This document shows, piece after piece, positions 1 through 7,303 of a DNA stretch of 8,051 nt. Source of the stretch: an uncultured Eubacteriales bacterium (GTDB lineage: Bacteria; Bacillota; Clostridia; Peptostreptococcales; Anaerovoracaceae); assembly GCA_902766185.1 (NCBI GenBank), contig CACXCQ010000199.1, positions 1-8,051 on the forward strand. The letters run 5' to 3'. Made by a program: the position numbers and the translations under genes. The notes beneath the pieces are model-generated. The model ran no database searches. It was given only the letters and a program-made list of their open reading frames with translations, and had not been told where the DNA came from. How positions within the stretch are numbered: the first letter of the stretch is position 1; the number at the start of each line of letters is the position of its first letter.

Positions 1-153
1 GTATTTCCGGGCGATCTTCCCGTCCAGCATATCGGTGAAAGCTGCCGCGATGAAGATCACGGTGGCGATCACCCGGTACCCCATCAGCAGGAGCACGATG
101 AACACCGGGATGGCGAAGATCCTTCCCAGAGTCAGTTTGTTAGGCAGATTCAT
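1..153 (-). CDS. pgsA: CDP-diacylglycerol-glycerol-3-phosphate 3-phosphatidyltransferase, N-terminal part
   Basis: Membrane enzyme that joins CDP-diacylglycerol and glycerol-3-phosphate to form phosphatidylglycerophosphate, the first committed step to phosphatidylglycerol and cardiolipin. Only the first 51 codons are here; the gene runs off the left edge. The translation begins MNLPNKLTLGR, the usual start of PgsA, followed by a hydrophobic segment (about residues 12-39). It then reaches the beginning of the CDP-alcohol phosphatidyltransferase signature, seen as D41..D44-G-K-I-A-R49; the remaining G and D residues of the signature lie outside. The start is well supported: AGGAGG lies at 161-166, and the ATG overlaps the rimO stop codon as ATGA, implying translational coupling. 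It is the last visible gene of the uppP-ftsK-rimO-pgsA run. Family assignment is firm; the specific PgsA call rests on the N-terminus and the neighbours. Confidence 0.9.
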   Translation of the reverse strand, partial: MNLPNKLTLGRIFAIPVFIVLLLMGYRVIATVIFIAAAFTDMLDGKIARKY

Positions 154-1535
154 AAGTTTTCCTCCTGTATATATTCTCCCACCAGGTCGTAATCGAAGGC
201 GTCGATGATGCGTACCTGGGCAAACATTCCCTTTCGCAAAGGCTGGTCGCTGGTGAGGATCACGCTTCCGTCGATCTCCGGCGCGTCGTACTGGGTCCTG
301 CCGATCCAGGCGCCGTCCTCATCCATCTCTTCGATGAGCACCAGCTGTACCGTTCCGATCTTGCTTTCGTTCACCTCTCTGGAGATCTCCACCTGCCGGC
401 GCATGATCTCATCCGCCCGGCGGCTCCTGACCTCCTCATCGATCTGATCGGGCCGGTCACCGGCGGGTGTTCCCTCCTCCTGGGAATAAGGGAATACCCC
501 CAGACGTTCAAAGCGCATTTCCCGGACGAAGTCGGAAAGCTCCGCGAAATCCTCGTCGGTCTCTCCGGGGAATCCGGTGATCATGGTGGTCCGGATGTGG
601 ATGTCCGGCACAGCCTCCCGAAGTCTCGCGATGGTGCCGCGAATGCTGTCGCTTGTGGATCTCCTCCGCATTCCCTTAAGCACGCTGTCGGAGCAGTGCT
701 GCAGGGGAATGTCGATGTAGTGGCAGATCTTCGGCTCGCTGGCCATGGTCTCGATGAGCTCGTCCGTGATCTTGTCCTCGTAGCAGTACATCAGGCGGAT
801 CCAGCGGATCTGCGGGACCTTGGCCAGTTCCCGCAAAAGCATGGGCAGGCGAAGCTCCCCGTAGAGATCCCTGCCGTACTCGGTCACGTCCTGCGCGATG
901 AGGATGAGTTCCCTGCAGCCCGCATTTCCAAGAGTCTGCGCCTCCTTCAGGATGTCCTCCATCCGGCGGCTGCGATACGGACCACGGATGGACGGGATCA
1001 CGCAGTAGGCGCAGCGGTTGTTGCAGCCCTCCGCGATCCTTAAGGTCGCGGTATGCGAGTTTTCCTCCACTCTGCGGGCACTGAACTCCGTGAACTTCGC
1101 CGGAGCGCAGCTGATGAAAAGATTCCCCTGCCTTTCCCGTATGATCTCCGGAAGCTTCTCGTATTCGTTCACGCCCAGGAAGATGTCCACTTCGGGGATC
1201 TCCTTCGCCAGCTCCGGTGCATAACGCTGGGAGAGGCATCCGCTGACGCAAAGCAGCGGCCGCTTTCCGCCTGCTTTCTCCCGTTCCTCCGCCAGAGATA
1301 CCATCTCAAAGATCCGGTCGATGGACTCTTTTTTGGCGTCGTTGATGAACCCGCAGGTGTTCACCATGATGGCGTCCGCCTCCAGCAGATCGTCGGTGAT
1401 GCTCATCCCCGCGGCCTCCCAGATGCCGGCTGCAGCCTCGGAATCGTTGAAATTCTTCGGACATCCGAGGGTGTCGATATAAAGTTTTATGTTATCTTTT
1501 GTTGGTTTCATGCCTGTCCAGCCTTTGCCCTTCAT
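150..1535 (-). CDS. rimO: Ribosomal protein S12 (uS12) methylthiotransferase, radical SAM
   Basis: Adds a methylthio group to the conserved aspartate of ribosomal protein uS12, using S-adenosylmethionine and two iron-sulfur clusters. The domains are in the family order. The N-terminal UPF0004 domain has LYIDTLGCPKN with C25, C61 and C100 as likely ligands of the auxiliary cluster. The radical SAM core carries CNNRCAYC (C171, C175, C178). A C-terminal TRAM domain (about residues 390-461) contacts the substrate. TLGCPKN and the TRAM end fit RimO rather than the tRNA enzyme MiaB. Length (461 aa) is near the family norm. Two starts are possible: the ATG at 1535, which overlaps the ftsK stop as TGATG but has no clear ribosome binding site, or the ATG at 1511 (residue 9), which also suits homologues. 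The stop overlaps the pgsA start. Confidence 0.95.
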   Translation of the reverse strand: MKGKGWTGMKPTKDNIKLYIDTLGCPKNFNDSEAAAGIWEAAGMSITDDLLEADAIMVNTCGFINDAKKESIDRIFEMVSLAEEREKAGGKRPLLCVSGCLSQRYAPELAKEIPEVDIFLGVNEYEKLPEIIRERQGNLFISCAPAKFTEFSARRVEENSHTATLRIAEGCNNRCAYCVIPSIRGPYRSRRMEDILKEAQTLGNAGCRELILIAQDVTEYGRDLYGELRLPMLLRELAKVPQIRWIRLMYCYEDKITDELIETMASEPKICHYIDIPLQHCSDSVLKGMRRRSTSDSIRGTIARLREAVPDIHIRTTMITGFPGETDEDFAELSDFVREMRFERLGVFPYSQEEGTPAGDRPDQIDEEVRSRRADEIMRRQVEISREVNESKIGTVQLVLIEEMDEDGAWIGRTQYDAPEIDGSVILTSDQPLRKGMFAQVRIIDAFDYDLVGEYIQEENL

Positions 1536-4144
1536 CAGGACTGTTCATCTGCCGCTTCGATGCCTGCGGCACCTTCCTGCATCATCCGCAGATCCTCCTC
1601 GGAAATGAGGACTTTCCTGGGTTTGCTGCCCTCCGACGGGCCGATGATCTGTCTTTCTTCCATCATGTCGATGATCCTGGCAGCCCGGTTATATCCGATC
1701 CGGAAGCGCCGCTGAAGCATGGATACCGACGCCTGTCCGGCGCCCACCACCAGCTCGATGGCCTCCTGAAGGAGCTCGTCCCCCTCGTCTCTGGTATTTC
1801 CCTTCTCCGCGTCGGGCAGATTTGCCTGCTCGATCTTGTCGATGACGGCTTCCGCGTACTCCGTTTCCTCCACCTGGGACTTCACGAAGTCGATCACGCC
1901 GTTCACCTCGTTGTCCGAAATGAAGGCGCCCTGGACCCGGATGGGCTTTCCGCTGCCCAGCGGGTTGAAGAGCATATCGCCCTTGCCCACCAGTTTTTCC
2001 GCGCCCACCATGTCCAGAATGGTTCGTGAATCCACCTGGGAGGATACGGCAAAGGCGATCCTTGAGGGGATGTTCGCCTTGATAACTCCGGTGATGACGT
2101 CCACGGACGGACGCTGGGTCGCCACGATCAGGTGCATGCCCGCCGCTCTGGCCTTCTGGGCGAGCCGGCAGATGGATTCCTCCACCTGGGACGGCGCCGC
2201 CATCATCAGGTCGGCCAGCTCGTCGATGATGATGACCACCTGCGGAAGCGGCTTCTGGACTTCTCCGTCCACCACCTGGTATTTCTTCTTCTGTACCTTC
2301 TGGTTATAGCTGTCCAGGTCCCGGCAGTGCAGTTCGGCGAACTTTCTGTACCGTTCGTCCATCTCCGCCACCGCCCAGTTCAGCGCGGCAGCTGCCTTCG
2401 CCGGCTCCGTTACCACAGGGATCAGCATATGGGGGATCCCGTTGTAGTTGGACAGCTCCACCACCTTGGGGTCGATGAGCACCAGCTTCACCTCATCCGG
2501 CCTGGCTTTGTACAGGAAACTGGTGATGATGGTGTTGATGCAGACGCTCTTGCCGGATCCGGTGGAGCCCGCGATCAGCAGATGGGGCATGGACTTCAGG
2601 TCCGCCACGATGGACTTGCCGGCGATATCCTTGCCCACGGCGAAGCTGATCTTCGACGCGGCGTTGCGGAAGGCGGCGGATTCGATGATCTCCCGGGCGG
2701 TCACCATGTTGATGCGGTCGTTTTCGATCTCGATGCCCACGGCAGGTTTGCCGGGGATCGGCGCCTCGATACGGATGCTCTTGGCCTCCATATTCAGAGC
2801 GATATCATCCGCCAGATTCTTGATCCCCTTTACCTTGACGCCGCTGTCCGGATGGACCTCGTAGCGGGTCACCGCAGGGCCCTGTGAAACGTTGGTCACC
2901 TGGGCGGAAATGCCGAAGCTGCGCAGGGTCTCCTCCAGCTTCAGCGCCTTGCTGCGCAGCTCGTTCTCCGTTTCCGAACGGCTGCGGGCGTTTCTCTTTC
3001 CCTTGCTGAGAAGCTCCGTTGACGGGAACTGGTAGTTCTCGCTCACCGCTTCTCCGTTGAAATCCTCCTCGGAAAGGCTGCTCTGGGCGGCCTGGGAATT
3101 GGTCAGCTTCTCCGCTGCCGGATCATAGGAACTGGTGACCAGCGCGGGAACATCCTTCCTGGCCGGTGCCTTTTCCTCCGCTGCGGATGCCTCTGCCGCC
3201 GCATCGTCTGTTTTCTTCTTTCTTCCCCGGCCCAGGAGTCCCTTCTGTTCTCCCTTATCGCTGCCTGAGGCCGCGGAGGATCCTATTTCTCCCGCCCGGC
3301 CTGAGGGCTCTTCATCGCTGATCAGGCTGATGATCTTCTCCCGTTTTCCGGCGTTCTTTCTTCTCTCGTTATCTTCAGCCAGCTGCTGCTGACGGATCTG
3401 TCTGGCGTTCTCCACCTTCTCGGTCTCTTCCCTCACCGTTTCCGTCCGCTCCAGCTGACGCCGGATCCTTCTCGCCTTCATGTTCTCAAAGAATCTGGAC
3501 ACCGGGGTGTTGATCAGCAAAAGCAGGCAGATGAAGATCACCACAAAGGTCAGGATATAAAGTCCCGGAACACCGATCCATCCGGACAGCAGAGAGCCGA
3601 CGAACATGCCGAACACACCACCGTCCGACAGAGCGATCCCGTTTTCGAAGCTCTGTGATACGCTGTGGAATCCGCCGCCCTCCACGATGGGATCCATGAA
3701 TCTCCCCGCGTTGATGAGGGAGATCATCAAAAAGATGATCACCAGCAGGATGATGGACTTGATCCCGATATGGATGGTCTTTCCCATGAACAGCAGCACG
3801 CCGTATACGATGAAATAATACGGGAGCACAAAAGCTGTGAACCCGAAACAGCCCTTCAGAGCGCTGGAGATAGCCGCGCCTGCGCTGCCGGCGTACGCGG
3901 TCTGCAGAGCGACCACCAGAAAAACGCCCACCGCAATGATAATGATGCCGATGATCTCGTCCTTGATCTGGGCCTTCGCCTGGTTCCTGGCTTCGATCTC
4001 GTCCACCTTGCGGGCGGCTGATGCGCTCGTGCGCTGTCCAGAAGAGGAGCTTTTCGTGCTGGTCTTCTGGGTGTTCCGTGAAGTTGATTTCGTTTTGTTT
4101 TTACTGCCTGGGGGACGTCCTGGTCCCCGTTTTTTCTCTGCCAT
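1535..4144 (-). CDS. ftsK: DNA translocase FtsK/SpoIIIE
   Basis: Membrane-anchored hexameric ATPase that pumps chromosomal DNA through the closing septum at division or sporulation. Reading the 869 residues in order: a very basic Lys/Ser/Thr-rich head (1-60) with an AT-hook-like [11 protein letters not shown] at about 7-17; hydrophobic segments near 63-85, 100-120, 128-146 and 193-212; a charged, probably coiled-coil and disordered linker (about 220-395); the alpha/beta motor with Walker A GSTGSGKS at 526-533 and Walker [12 protein letters not shown] at 636-646, followed by ATQRPS; and a C-terminal winged-helix gamma domain (about 790-850), which in the family reads KOPS/SRS-type polar sequences. 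A modest binding site (AGAGG) precedes the ATG. It lies 76 bases downstream of uppP with no terminator seen between them, and overlaps rimO. FtsK and SpoIIIE cannot be told apart by sequence alone here. Confidence 0.96.
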   Translation of the reverse strand: MAEKKRGPGRPPGSKNKTKSTSRNTQKTSTKSSSSGQRTSASAARKVDEIEARNQAKAQIKDEIIGIIIIAVGVFLVVALQTAYAGSAGAAISSALKGCFGFTAFVLPYYFIVYGVLLFMGKTIHIGIKSIILLVIIFLMISLINAGRFMDPIVEGGGFHSVSQSFENGIALSDGGVFGMFVGSLLSGWIGVPGLYILTFVVIFICLLLLINTPVSRFFENMKARRIRRQLERTETVREETEKVENARQIRQQQLAEDNERRKNAGKREKIISLISDEEPSGRAGEIGSSAASGSDKGEQKGLLGRGRKKKTDDAAAEASAAEEKAPARKDVPALVTSSYDPAAEKLTNSQAAQSSLSEEDFNGEAVSENYQFPSTELLSKGKRNARSRSETENELRSKALKLEETLRSFGISAQVTNVSQGPAVTRYEVHPDSGVKVKGIKNLADDIALNMEAKSIRIEAPIPGKPAVGIEIENDRINMVTAREIIESAAFRNAASKISFAVGKDIAGKSIVADLKSMPHLLIAGSTGSGKSVCINTIITSFLYKARPDEVKLVLIDPKVVELSNYNGIPHMLIPVVTEPAKAAAALNWAVAEMDERYRKFAELHCRDLDSYNQKVQKKKYQVVDGEVQKPLPQVVIIIDELADLMMAAPSQVEESICRLAQKARAAGMHLIVATQRPSVDVITGVIKANIPSRIAFAVSSQVDSRTILDMVGAEKLVGKGDMLFNPLGSGKPIRVQGAFISDNEVNGVIDFVKSQVEETEYAEAVIDKIEQANLPDAEKGNTRDEGDELLQEAIELVVGAGQASVSMLQRRFRIGYNRAARIIDMMEERQIIGPSEGSKPRKVLISEEDLRMMQEGAAGIEAADEQS

Positions 4145-4220
4145 GTATTACCTCTTATTCGGTTCTGTATTTGTCCGATCGTTTCATCTGTTTTCTCTGC
4201 GCCTGTACGCTGCGCGGGGA

Positions 4221-5054
4221 TCATCCCACCAGCACGTACCCCAGCACGGCGATGGCCACCAGCCATACGTAGATGCTGAATCCCACGAGACGCTTGCCTG
4301 TGACCACCCGGATCATTGCCTTGATGGCGAAGATGCCGGACAGGGCGGCTACGATGACGCCGGCGATCACCGGTCCGATGATGGCCGGATCCATGCCCTG
4401 GGCAAAAGCATCCGGTGCTTCCAGGATCACCGATCCCAGAATGGACGGGATGGAGATCAGGAAGGCGAATTTCACCGCCGTTGCCCGGTCGAGACCGGAC
4501 ATGAGGCTGCCGAACAGCGTGGAACCTGACCGGGATACTCCCGGGCAGATGGCGATTCCCTGCATGATGCCGACGAAGACAGCGTGCCGGAATTTCAGGC
4601 TCATGATGTCCTTGTCCTGTTTTCCCATCCGTTCAGCCAGCAAAAGGATGGCTCCGGTAAAGATCAGCCCCAGGCAGATCCCCACCAGCGATGAATACAG
4701 GCCTTCGAAGAAATCCTCGAACAGAAGCCCGATCAGCGCAGTGGGTATGGTCGCCACGATGATCATGAATCCCATCCTCCGGGTGGGATTGGCGTTGATC
4801 CGAAGCCCCTTGCCGGTGCACAGATCCCGGATCGTTGCCACCAGCTCCTTCACTAGATCCACGATGTCCTTCCAGTAGATGATGAACACGGAAATAAGCG
4901 TGCCCAGATGCAGGAGCACCGTGAAGGGAAGAACGCTTTCACCGCTGATCCCGAAGAAGTACTGCAGCAGTGCCAGATGCCCGGAACTGCTGATGGGGAG
5001 AAACTCCGCCAGCCCTTGAATCAGCCCGAGAATGATTGCTTGTATGTATGTCAT
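4221..5054 (-). CDS. uppP: Undecaprenyl-diphosphate phosphatase
   Basis: Integral membrane enzyme (BacA/UppP family) that dephosphorylates undecaprenyl pyrophosphate, recycling the lipid carrier for peptidoglycan and other wall polymers; extra copies can give bacitracin resistance. The 277-residue length is normal. The two family motifs are visible: the Q13-xxx-E17 motif running into LPISSSGH (H26), and PGVSRSGST at about 171-179 with R175. The rest is a series of hydrophobic helices ending in a membrane segment. The start is supported by GGAGGA just upstream (GGAGGATTCTAA then ATG). It is the first gene of the minus-strand run leading into ftsK, rimO and pgsA, and is divergent from the XRE-asd pair. 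Confidence 0.96.
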   Translation of the reverse strand: MTYIQAIILGLIQGLAEFLPISSSGHLALLQYFFGISGESVLPFTVLLHLGTLISVFIIYWKDIVDLVKELVATIRDLCTGKGLRINANPTRRMGFMIIVATIPTALIGLLFEDFFEGLYSSLVGICLGLIFTGAILLLAERMGKQDKDIMSLKFRHAVFVGIMQGIAICPGVSRSGSTLFGSLMSGLDRATAVKFAFLISIPSILGSVILEAPDAFAQGMDPAIIGPVIAGVIVAALSGIFAIKAMIRVVTGKRLVGFSIYVWLVAIAVLGYVLVG

Positions 5055-5088
5055 TTAGAATCCTCCAGTCAACATTTTTGCAACATAT

Positions 5089-5097
5089 ATCATACCA
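5089..5097 (-). promoter_or_regulatory. Putative extended -10 promoter for uppP
   Basis: On the minus strand the sequence reads TGGTATGAT, an extended -10 element (TG-N-TATGAT). It would start transcription near 5082 and give a leader of about 28 bases containing the uppP ribosome binding site. No good -35 hexamer lies at the right distance (TACCAA at 5112-5117), as is common for extended -10 promoters. Inferred from sequence only. Confidence 0.5.
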
Positions 5098-5104
5098 CAA
5101 TCGC

Positions 5105-5119
5105 ACTACTTTTGGTAGT
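5105..5119. repeat. Small dyad at the uppP promoter -35 position
   Basis: ACTAC-ttttg-GTAGT is a perfect 5-base inverted repeat located where the -35 contact of the proposed uppP promoter would be. A further ACTAC occurs about 16 bases to the right (5136-5140). It could be an operator, but arms this short also arise by chance in AT-rich DNA. Confidence 0.3.
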
Positions 5120-5176
5120 ATCTCTTCCGTCCCACTACACGATTCTGTATTTTTTTGGTTTTATCGCTACCATTTA

Positions 5177-5248
5177 TTTGTCAAATATTCTCCAATTCAT
5201 TGATTGTCAGCGTATACTGTGCTATATTTGAATCTGGTTTTCATAATA
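5177..5248. promoter_or_regulatory. Three TTGTCA-type boxes upstream of the XRE gene
   Basis: Three related sites lie in the divergent region: TTTGTCAAA (5177-5185, an odd palindrome), ATTGTCAG (TTGTCA at 5204-5209), and AATTGACAATT (5238-5248, an odd palindrome containing TTGTCA on the minus strand). The second touches the -35 of the proposed XRE-asd promoter and the third lies near the expected transcript start. This placement suits autoregulation by the adjacent XRE protein. That link is inference; no binding specificity is known from the sequence. Confidence 0.35.
5200..5228 (+). promoter_or_regulatory. Putative promoter for XRE-asd
   Basis: TTGATT (5200-5205), a 17-base spacer, then TATATT (5223-5228) is a fair sigma-A promoter, with expected start near 5235 and a leader of about 55 bases. 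A TATACT at 5213-5218 is an alternative -10 but lacks a matching -35. The leader is far too short to hold a lysine riboswitch, which sometimes controls lysine-pathway genes in Firmicutes. Confidence 0.5.
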
Positions 5249-5289
5249 ATTGACAATTCTAAATAATGACGTTTCAATGAGGAGGACTT

Positions 5290-5643
5290 ATGAGTATTGG
5301 TAGCAGAATTAAGGAACGACGGACAGAACTCCACATTACACAAGAACAGTTGGCAGACCGCATTGGCGTGACCAAGGGAGCGATCGCCAATTATGAAAAC
5401 GAAGTGAGCACGCCGAAGATCGGTCTTATGTACCGTCTTCTCGATGTACTCGACTGTGACGCGAATTACCTGCATCAGGATAATATGAAATCAAGCACCT
5501 TTGATTCCTGTTCGACACCGGAGGAATTCAACAAACTGATTCGCAAGTACCGCGCGCTGGATGAACGCGGTCGGGCTATTGTAGAAACCATTCTGGAAAC
5601 GGAATATAAATATTGTGCAGAAAATGGAGGTCTGGACACATGA
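5290..5643 (+). CDS. XRE-family helix-turn-helix transcriptional regulator
   Basis: Small DNA-binding repressor-like protein of 117 residues. The N-terminal two thirds is a Cro/C1-type helix-turn-helix domain (about residues 6-62), with recognition core TQEQLADRIGVTKGAIANYE at 17-36 followed by the usual STP..G..YRLLDVLD. The C-terminal tail (about 75-108, EFNKLIRKYRALDERGRAIVETIL) resembles the helical tail of many Firmicute phage-type and element-borne XRE regulators. No peptidase or metal-binding domain is seen. AGGAGG at 5280-5285 lies four bases before the ATG. The stop codon overlaps the asd start as ATGA, so the two are co-translated. The gene looks less GC-rich than its neighbours, by eye, which may mark a later arrival. 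Its target is unknown; its own promoter and asd are the obvious guess. Confidence 0.88.
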   Translation: MSIGSRIKERRTELHITQEQLADRIGVTKGAIANYENEVSTPKIGLMYRLLDVLDCDANYLHQDNMKSSTFDSCSTPEEFNKLIRKYRALDERGRAIVETILETEYKYCAENGGLDT

Positions 5644-6647
5644 AGAGAAAACCGAATGTAGCAGTTGTAGGAGCCACAGGCGTCGTGGGAACGACGTTTC
5701 TGAAGGTTCTGGAGGAACGGGATTTCCCCTATGATAACCTTTACCTTATGGCATCCAGCCGCTCTGCCGGTAAGACAGTCACCTTCCGCGGGAAGGACTA
5801 TGTCGTGGAGGAGCTGAACGAGCACTCCTTCGACAAACCCATCGATATCGCCCTGTTCAGCGCGGGAGGCGGCACCAGCGCCACCTACGCGCCCATCGCG
5901 GCAGCTCATGGCACCGTGGTCGTGGACAACAGCAGCCAGTGGCGCATGGACGAAACCGTTCCCCTGGTCGTCCCCGAGGTCAATCCCCAGGACATCGAGT
6001 GGAACAAAGGTATCATTGCAAACCCCAACTGCTCCACCATTCAGGCTATGGTCGCCCTGAAGCCCCTTCAGGATGCCTATGGCATCAAGCGAGTAGTATA
6101 CTCCACCTATCAGGCCGTTTCCGGTTCAGGAATGAAGGGCATCAACGACCTGAAGAACGGTCTCGAAGGCAAGGACGAGCCTCTGCAGGCTTACGCCCAC
6201 CCCATCGCGGGCAACTGCCTGCCTCATATCGATGTCTTCCTTCCCAACGGATACACCAAGGAAGAAATGAAGATGATCAACGAGACACACAAGATCCTCG
6301 GCGATGACAGCATCAAGGTCACTGCCACTACGGTCCGTGTCCCCGTCTTCGACTCCCACAGCGAGTCCATCAACGTGGAACTGGAGAAGCCCTTTGAACT
6401 TGAGGACATCATCGAGCTCTTCCGCAGATCCCCCGGGATCGTCGTCCAGGACGACGTGGAGAACAACGTCTATCCTCTGGCAAGAGACGCCGCCGGAACC
6501 GACGAAGTCTACATCGGACGCATCCGCCGGGACTTCTCCGTGGACAACGGCATCAACATCTGGGTCGTCGCGGACAACATCCGCAAGGGCGCTGCCACCA
6601 ACGCCGTCCAGATCGCCGAACGTCTCCTGGAGATCCTGCCGGACTAA
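5640..6647 (+). CDS. asd: Aspartate-semialdehyde dehydrogenase
   Basis: Reduces L-aspartyl-4-phosphate to aspartate semialdehyde with NADPH, the branch-point step for lysine/diaminopimelate, threonine, methionine and isoleucine. The 335-residue protein starts MKRKPNVAVVGATGVVG, a Rossmann NADP-binding loop. It carries the catalytic cysteine in NPNCST (C131), YQAVSGSG with Q158, and the substrate-binding/acid-base pair in RVPVFDSHS (R233, H240). The ATG at 5640 is preferred over an upstream in-frame TTG at 5613: GGAGGT sits at 5626-5631, eight bases before it, and the Rossmann fold begins directly after. It overlaps the XRE gene by four bases and is followed after about 55 bases by an intrinsic terminator. 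No dapA or other pathway gene lies beside it. Confidence 0.96.
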   Translation: MKRKPNVAVVGATGVVGTTFLKVLEERDFPYDNLYLMASSRSAGKTVTFRGKDYVVEELNEHSFDKPIDIALFSAGGGTSATYAPIAAAHGTVVVDNSSQWRMDETVPLVVPEVNPQDIEWNKGIIANPNCSTIQAMVALKPLQDAYGIKRVVYSTYQAVSGSGMKGINDLKNGLEGKDEPLQAYAHPIAGNCLPHIDVFLPNGYTKEEMKMINETHKILGDDSIKVTATTVRVPVFDSHSESINVELEKPFELEDIIELFRRSPGIVVQDDVENNVYPLARDAAGTDEVYIGRIRRDFSVDNGINIWVVADNIRKGAATNAVQIAERLLEILPD

Positions 6648-6702
6648 CCATCGGAGCCGAACCCAAAGCCAGGCAAACATAAAACAGACTATATCTACGA
6701 CC

Positions 6703-6734
6703 GCCGCGCTGATCACCCAGCGCGGCAGTTTTTT
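6703..6734 (+). terminator. Intrinsic terminator of the XRE-asd unit
   Basis: GCCGCGCTG (6703-6711), a 6-base loop, CAGCGCGGC (6718-6726) form a perfect 9-bp GC-rich stem, followed after AG by six T (6729-6734). On the opposite strand no T tract follows, so it works in the asd direction only. Confidence 0.9.
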
Positions 6735-6779
6735 CTCTTACGGGTGCGACCGCCCGTCTCACATCTGCCCCGACAAAAG

Positions 6780-6985
6780 GAAATGTCGAGATTACTTCCG
6801 TTCTGGAACGTTGGGATAACGACTTTTCCTTTCGTACAGGCAAAAAACAGCCTTCATGTGCAAGCGAGGTCGAGATAATGGATTGCTGTATCGGGGAAAA
6901 TCTCGACTGCTCACCGCAGATCTATCATAAATGCGTAAAAAGTCGAGATCACTAGGGCCTCGAAGCGTTGTAATCTCGACATTTC
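6780..6985. repeat. Array of GTCGAGAT dyads with fixed 23-base spacers
   Basis: The 8-mer GTCGAGAT occurs at 6785-6792, 6869-6876 and 6942-6949. Its complement ATCTCGAC occurs at 6900-6907 and 6973-6980, with a 6-of-8 match (ATAACGAC) at 6816-6823. The sites form three inverted pairs, each 39 bases long (8 + 23 + 8). The 23-base interiors are not alike, though the first contains its own small hairpin CGTTC-tg-GAACG (6799-6810). Site-to-site intervals are 31, 53, 31, 42 and 31 bases, close to 3, 5, 3, 4 and 3 helical turns. The layout suggests either protein binding sites on one DNA face or three stem-loops in a transcript. I do not recognise the family. Confidence 0.75.
6780..6985. repeat. 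16-base perfect inverted repeat bounding the array
   Basis: GAAATGTCGAGATTAC (6780-6795) and GTAATCTCGACATTTC (6970-6985) are exact reverse complements, twice the length of the arms shared by the inner sites. They enclose 174 bases. They may be the termini of a small inverted-repeat element, but no target-site duplication is visible outside them and no transposase is present. Confidence 0.7.
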
Positions 6986-7066
6986 GTTCCGAGTTTCTTG
7001 AATCACGATATCGTTCGCTCAAAGGGAAGCGTTCACGCGTTCGCCAACGCATATCCGTTCAATGCA

Positions 7067-7302
7067 CGCCCGTCCTCCCCTCACCGGTCCGCGCGGGGCA
7101 GCGCCTGAGCGGATTCCGCAGGAGCGCGGCAGATACAGACGAAGCGAAGCCGGAGAATAGACAAAGTCCAGGAATGTCTGAGCTCCGAAGGAGCGAGTTT
7201 TCCTGGACTTCTATTCTCCGCGAGCGAGTCGCCTGATCTGCCAGCGACGAGGACTGAGCGAAGGCGCTGCCCCGTCGGCGGACCGGTATGTGGAGTCGGG
7301 CG
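7067..7302 (+). ncRNA. Candidate rod-shaped structured RNA (unrecognised)
   Basis: The stretch pairs with itself almost end to end. Helices from base to tip: 7067-7072/7297-7302 (6 bp); 7083-7092/7278-7287 (10 bp); 7094-7106/7262-7274 (13 bp); 7128-7134/7236-7242 (7 bp); 7152-7160/7211-7219 (9 bp); 7164-7174/7200-7210 (11 bp, after a 3-base bulge); and an apical stem 7182-7186/7190-7194 with a GAA loop. The two larger gaps between helices are nearly symmetric and themselves contain short pairs and tandem G-A mismatches. The G-A pairs favour a plus-strand RNA, since on the other strand they become C-U. No open frame in it has a ribosome binding site. It does not match a structured RNA class that I can name; it could also be a repeated hairpin element acting as DNA. 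Structure is certain as sequence complementarity; that it is transcribed is inference. Confidence 0.6.
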
Positions 7303-7303
7303 C

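Larger units (their letters stand above)
6735..7066. other. Non-coding stretch holding the repeat array; remainder
   Basis: No credible gene on either strand. Besides the array listed separately (6780-6985) there are small structures: ACGGG/CCCGT arms at 6740-6757, a perfect 10-base palindrome ACGATATCGT at 7005-7014, and GCGTT/AACGC arms at 7029-7050 just before the rod-like element. No convincing sigma-A promoter was found on the plus strand, so a start for a plus-strand transcript is unresolved. Confidence 0.6.

Noticed and set aside
597..1043. Plus-strand open frames opposite rimO, ftsK and uppP
   Set aside because: They lie antisense to well-recognised genes, have no binding sites or domains, and are shadows of the real coding strand.
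4145..4220. Terminator or separate promoter between uppP and ftsK
   Set aside because: Only a weak GCGC/GCGC hairpin without a T tract and no clear promoter hexamers; the two genes are probably co-transcribed.
5055..5289. Lysine riboswitch or T-box before the XRE-asd unit
   Set aside because: The predicted leader is about 55 bases, with no long conserved stems or terminator/antiterminator pair.
6780..6985. CRISPR array
   Set aside because: Repeats are only 8 bases, alternate in orientation and are not separated by spacers of CRISPR size; no cas genes are nearby.
6792..7052. Minus-strand open frame of 86 codons across the repeat array
   Set aside because: No ribosome binding site before its ATG, and the repeated 8-mers fall in different frames (31-base steps), so it is not a repeat protein. 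It also stops inside the array. Most likely an open frame by chance in a repeat.
6931..7236. Plus-strand open frame of 101 codons across array and rod
   Set aside because: Arg/Ser-rich composition from GC-rich hairpin DNA, no ribosome binding site, and it ends within the rod's paired arm.
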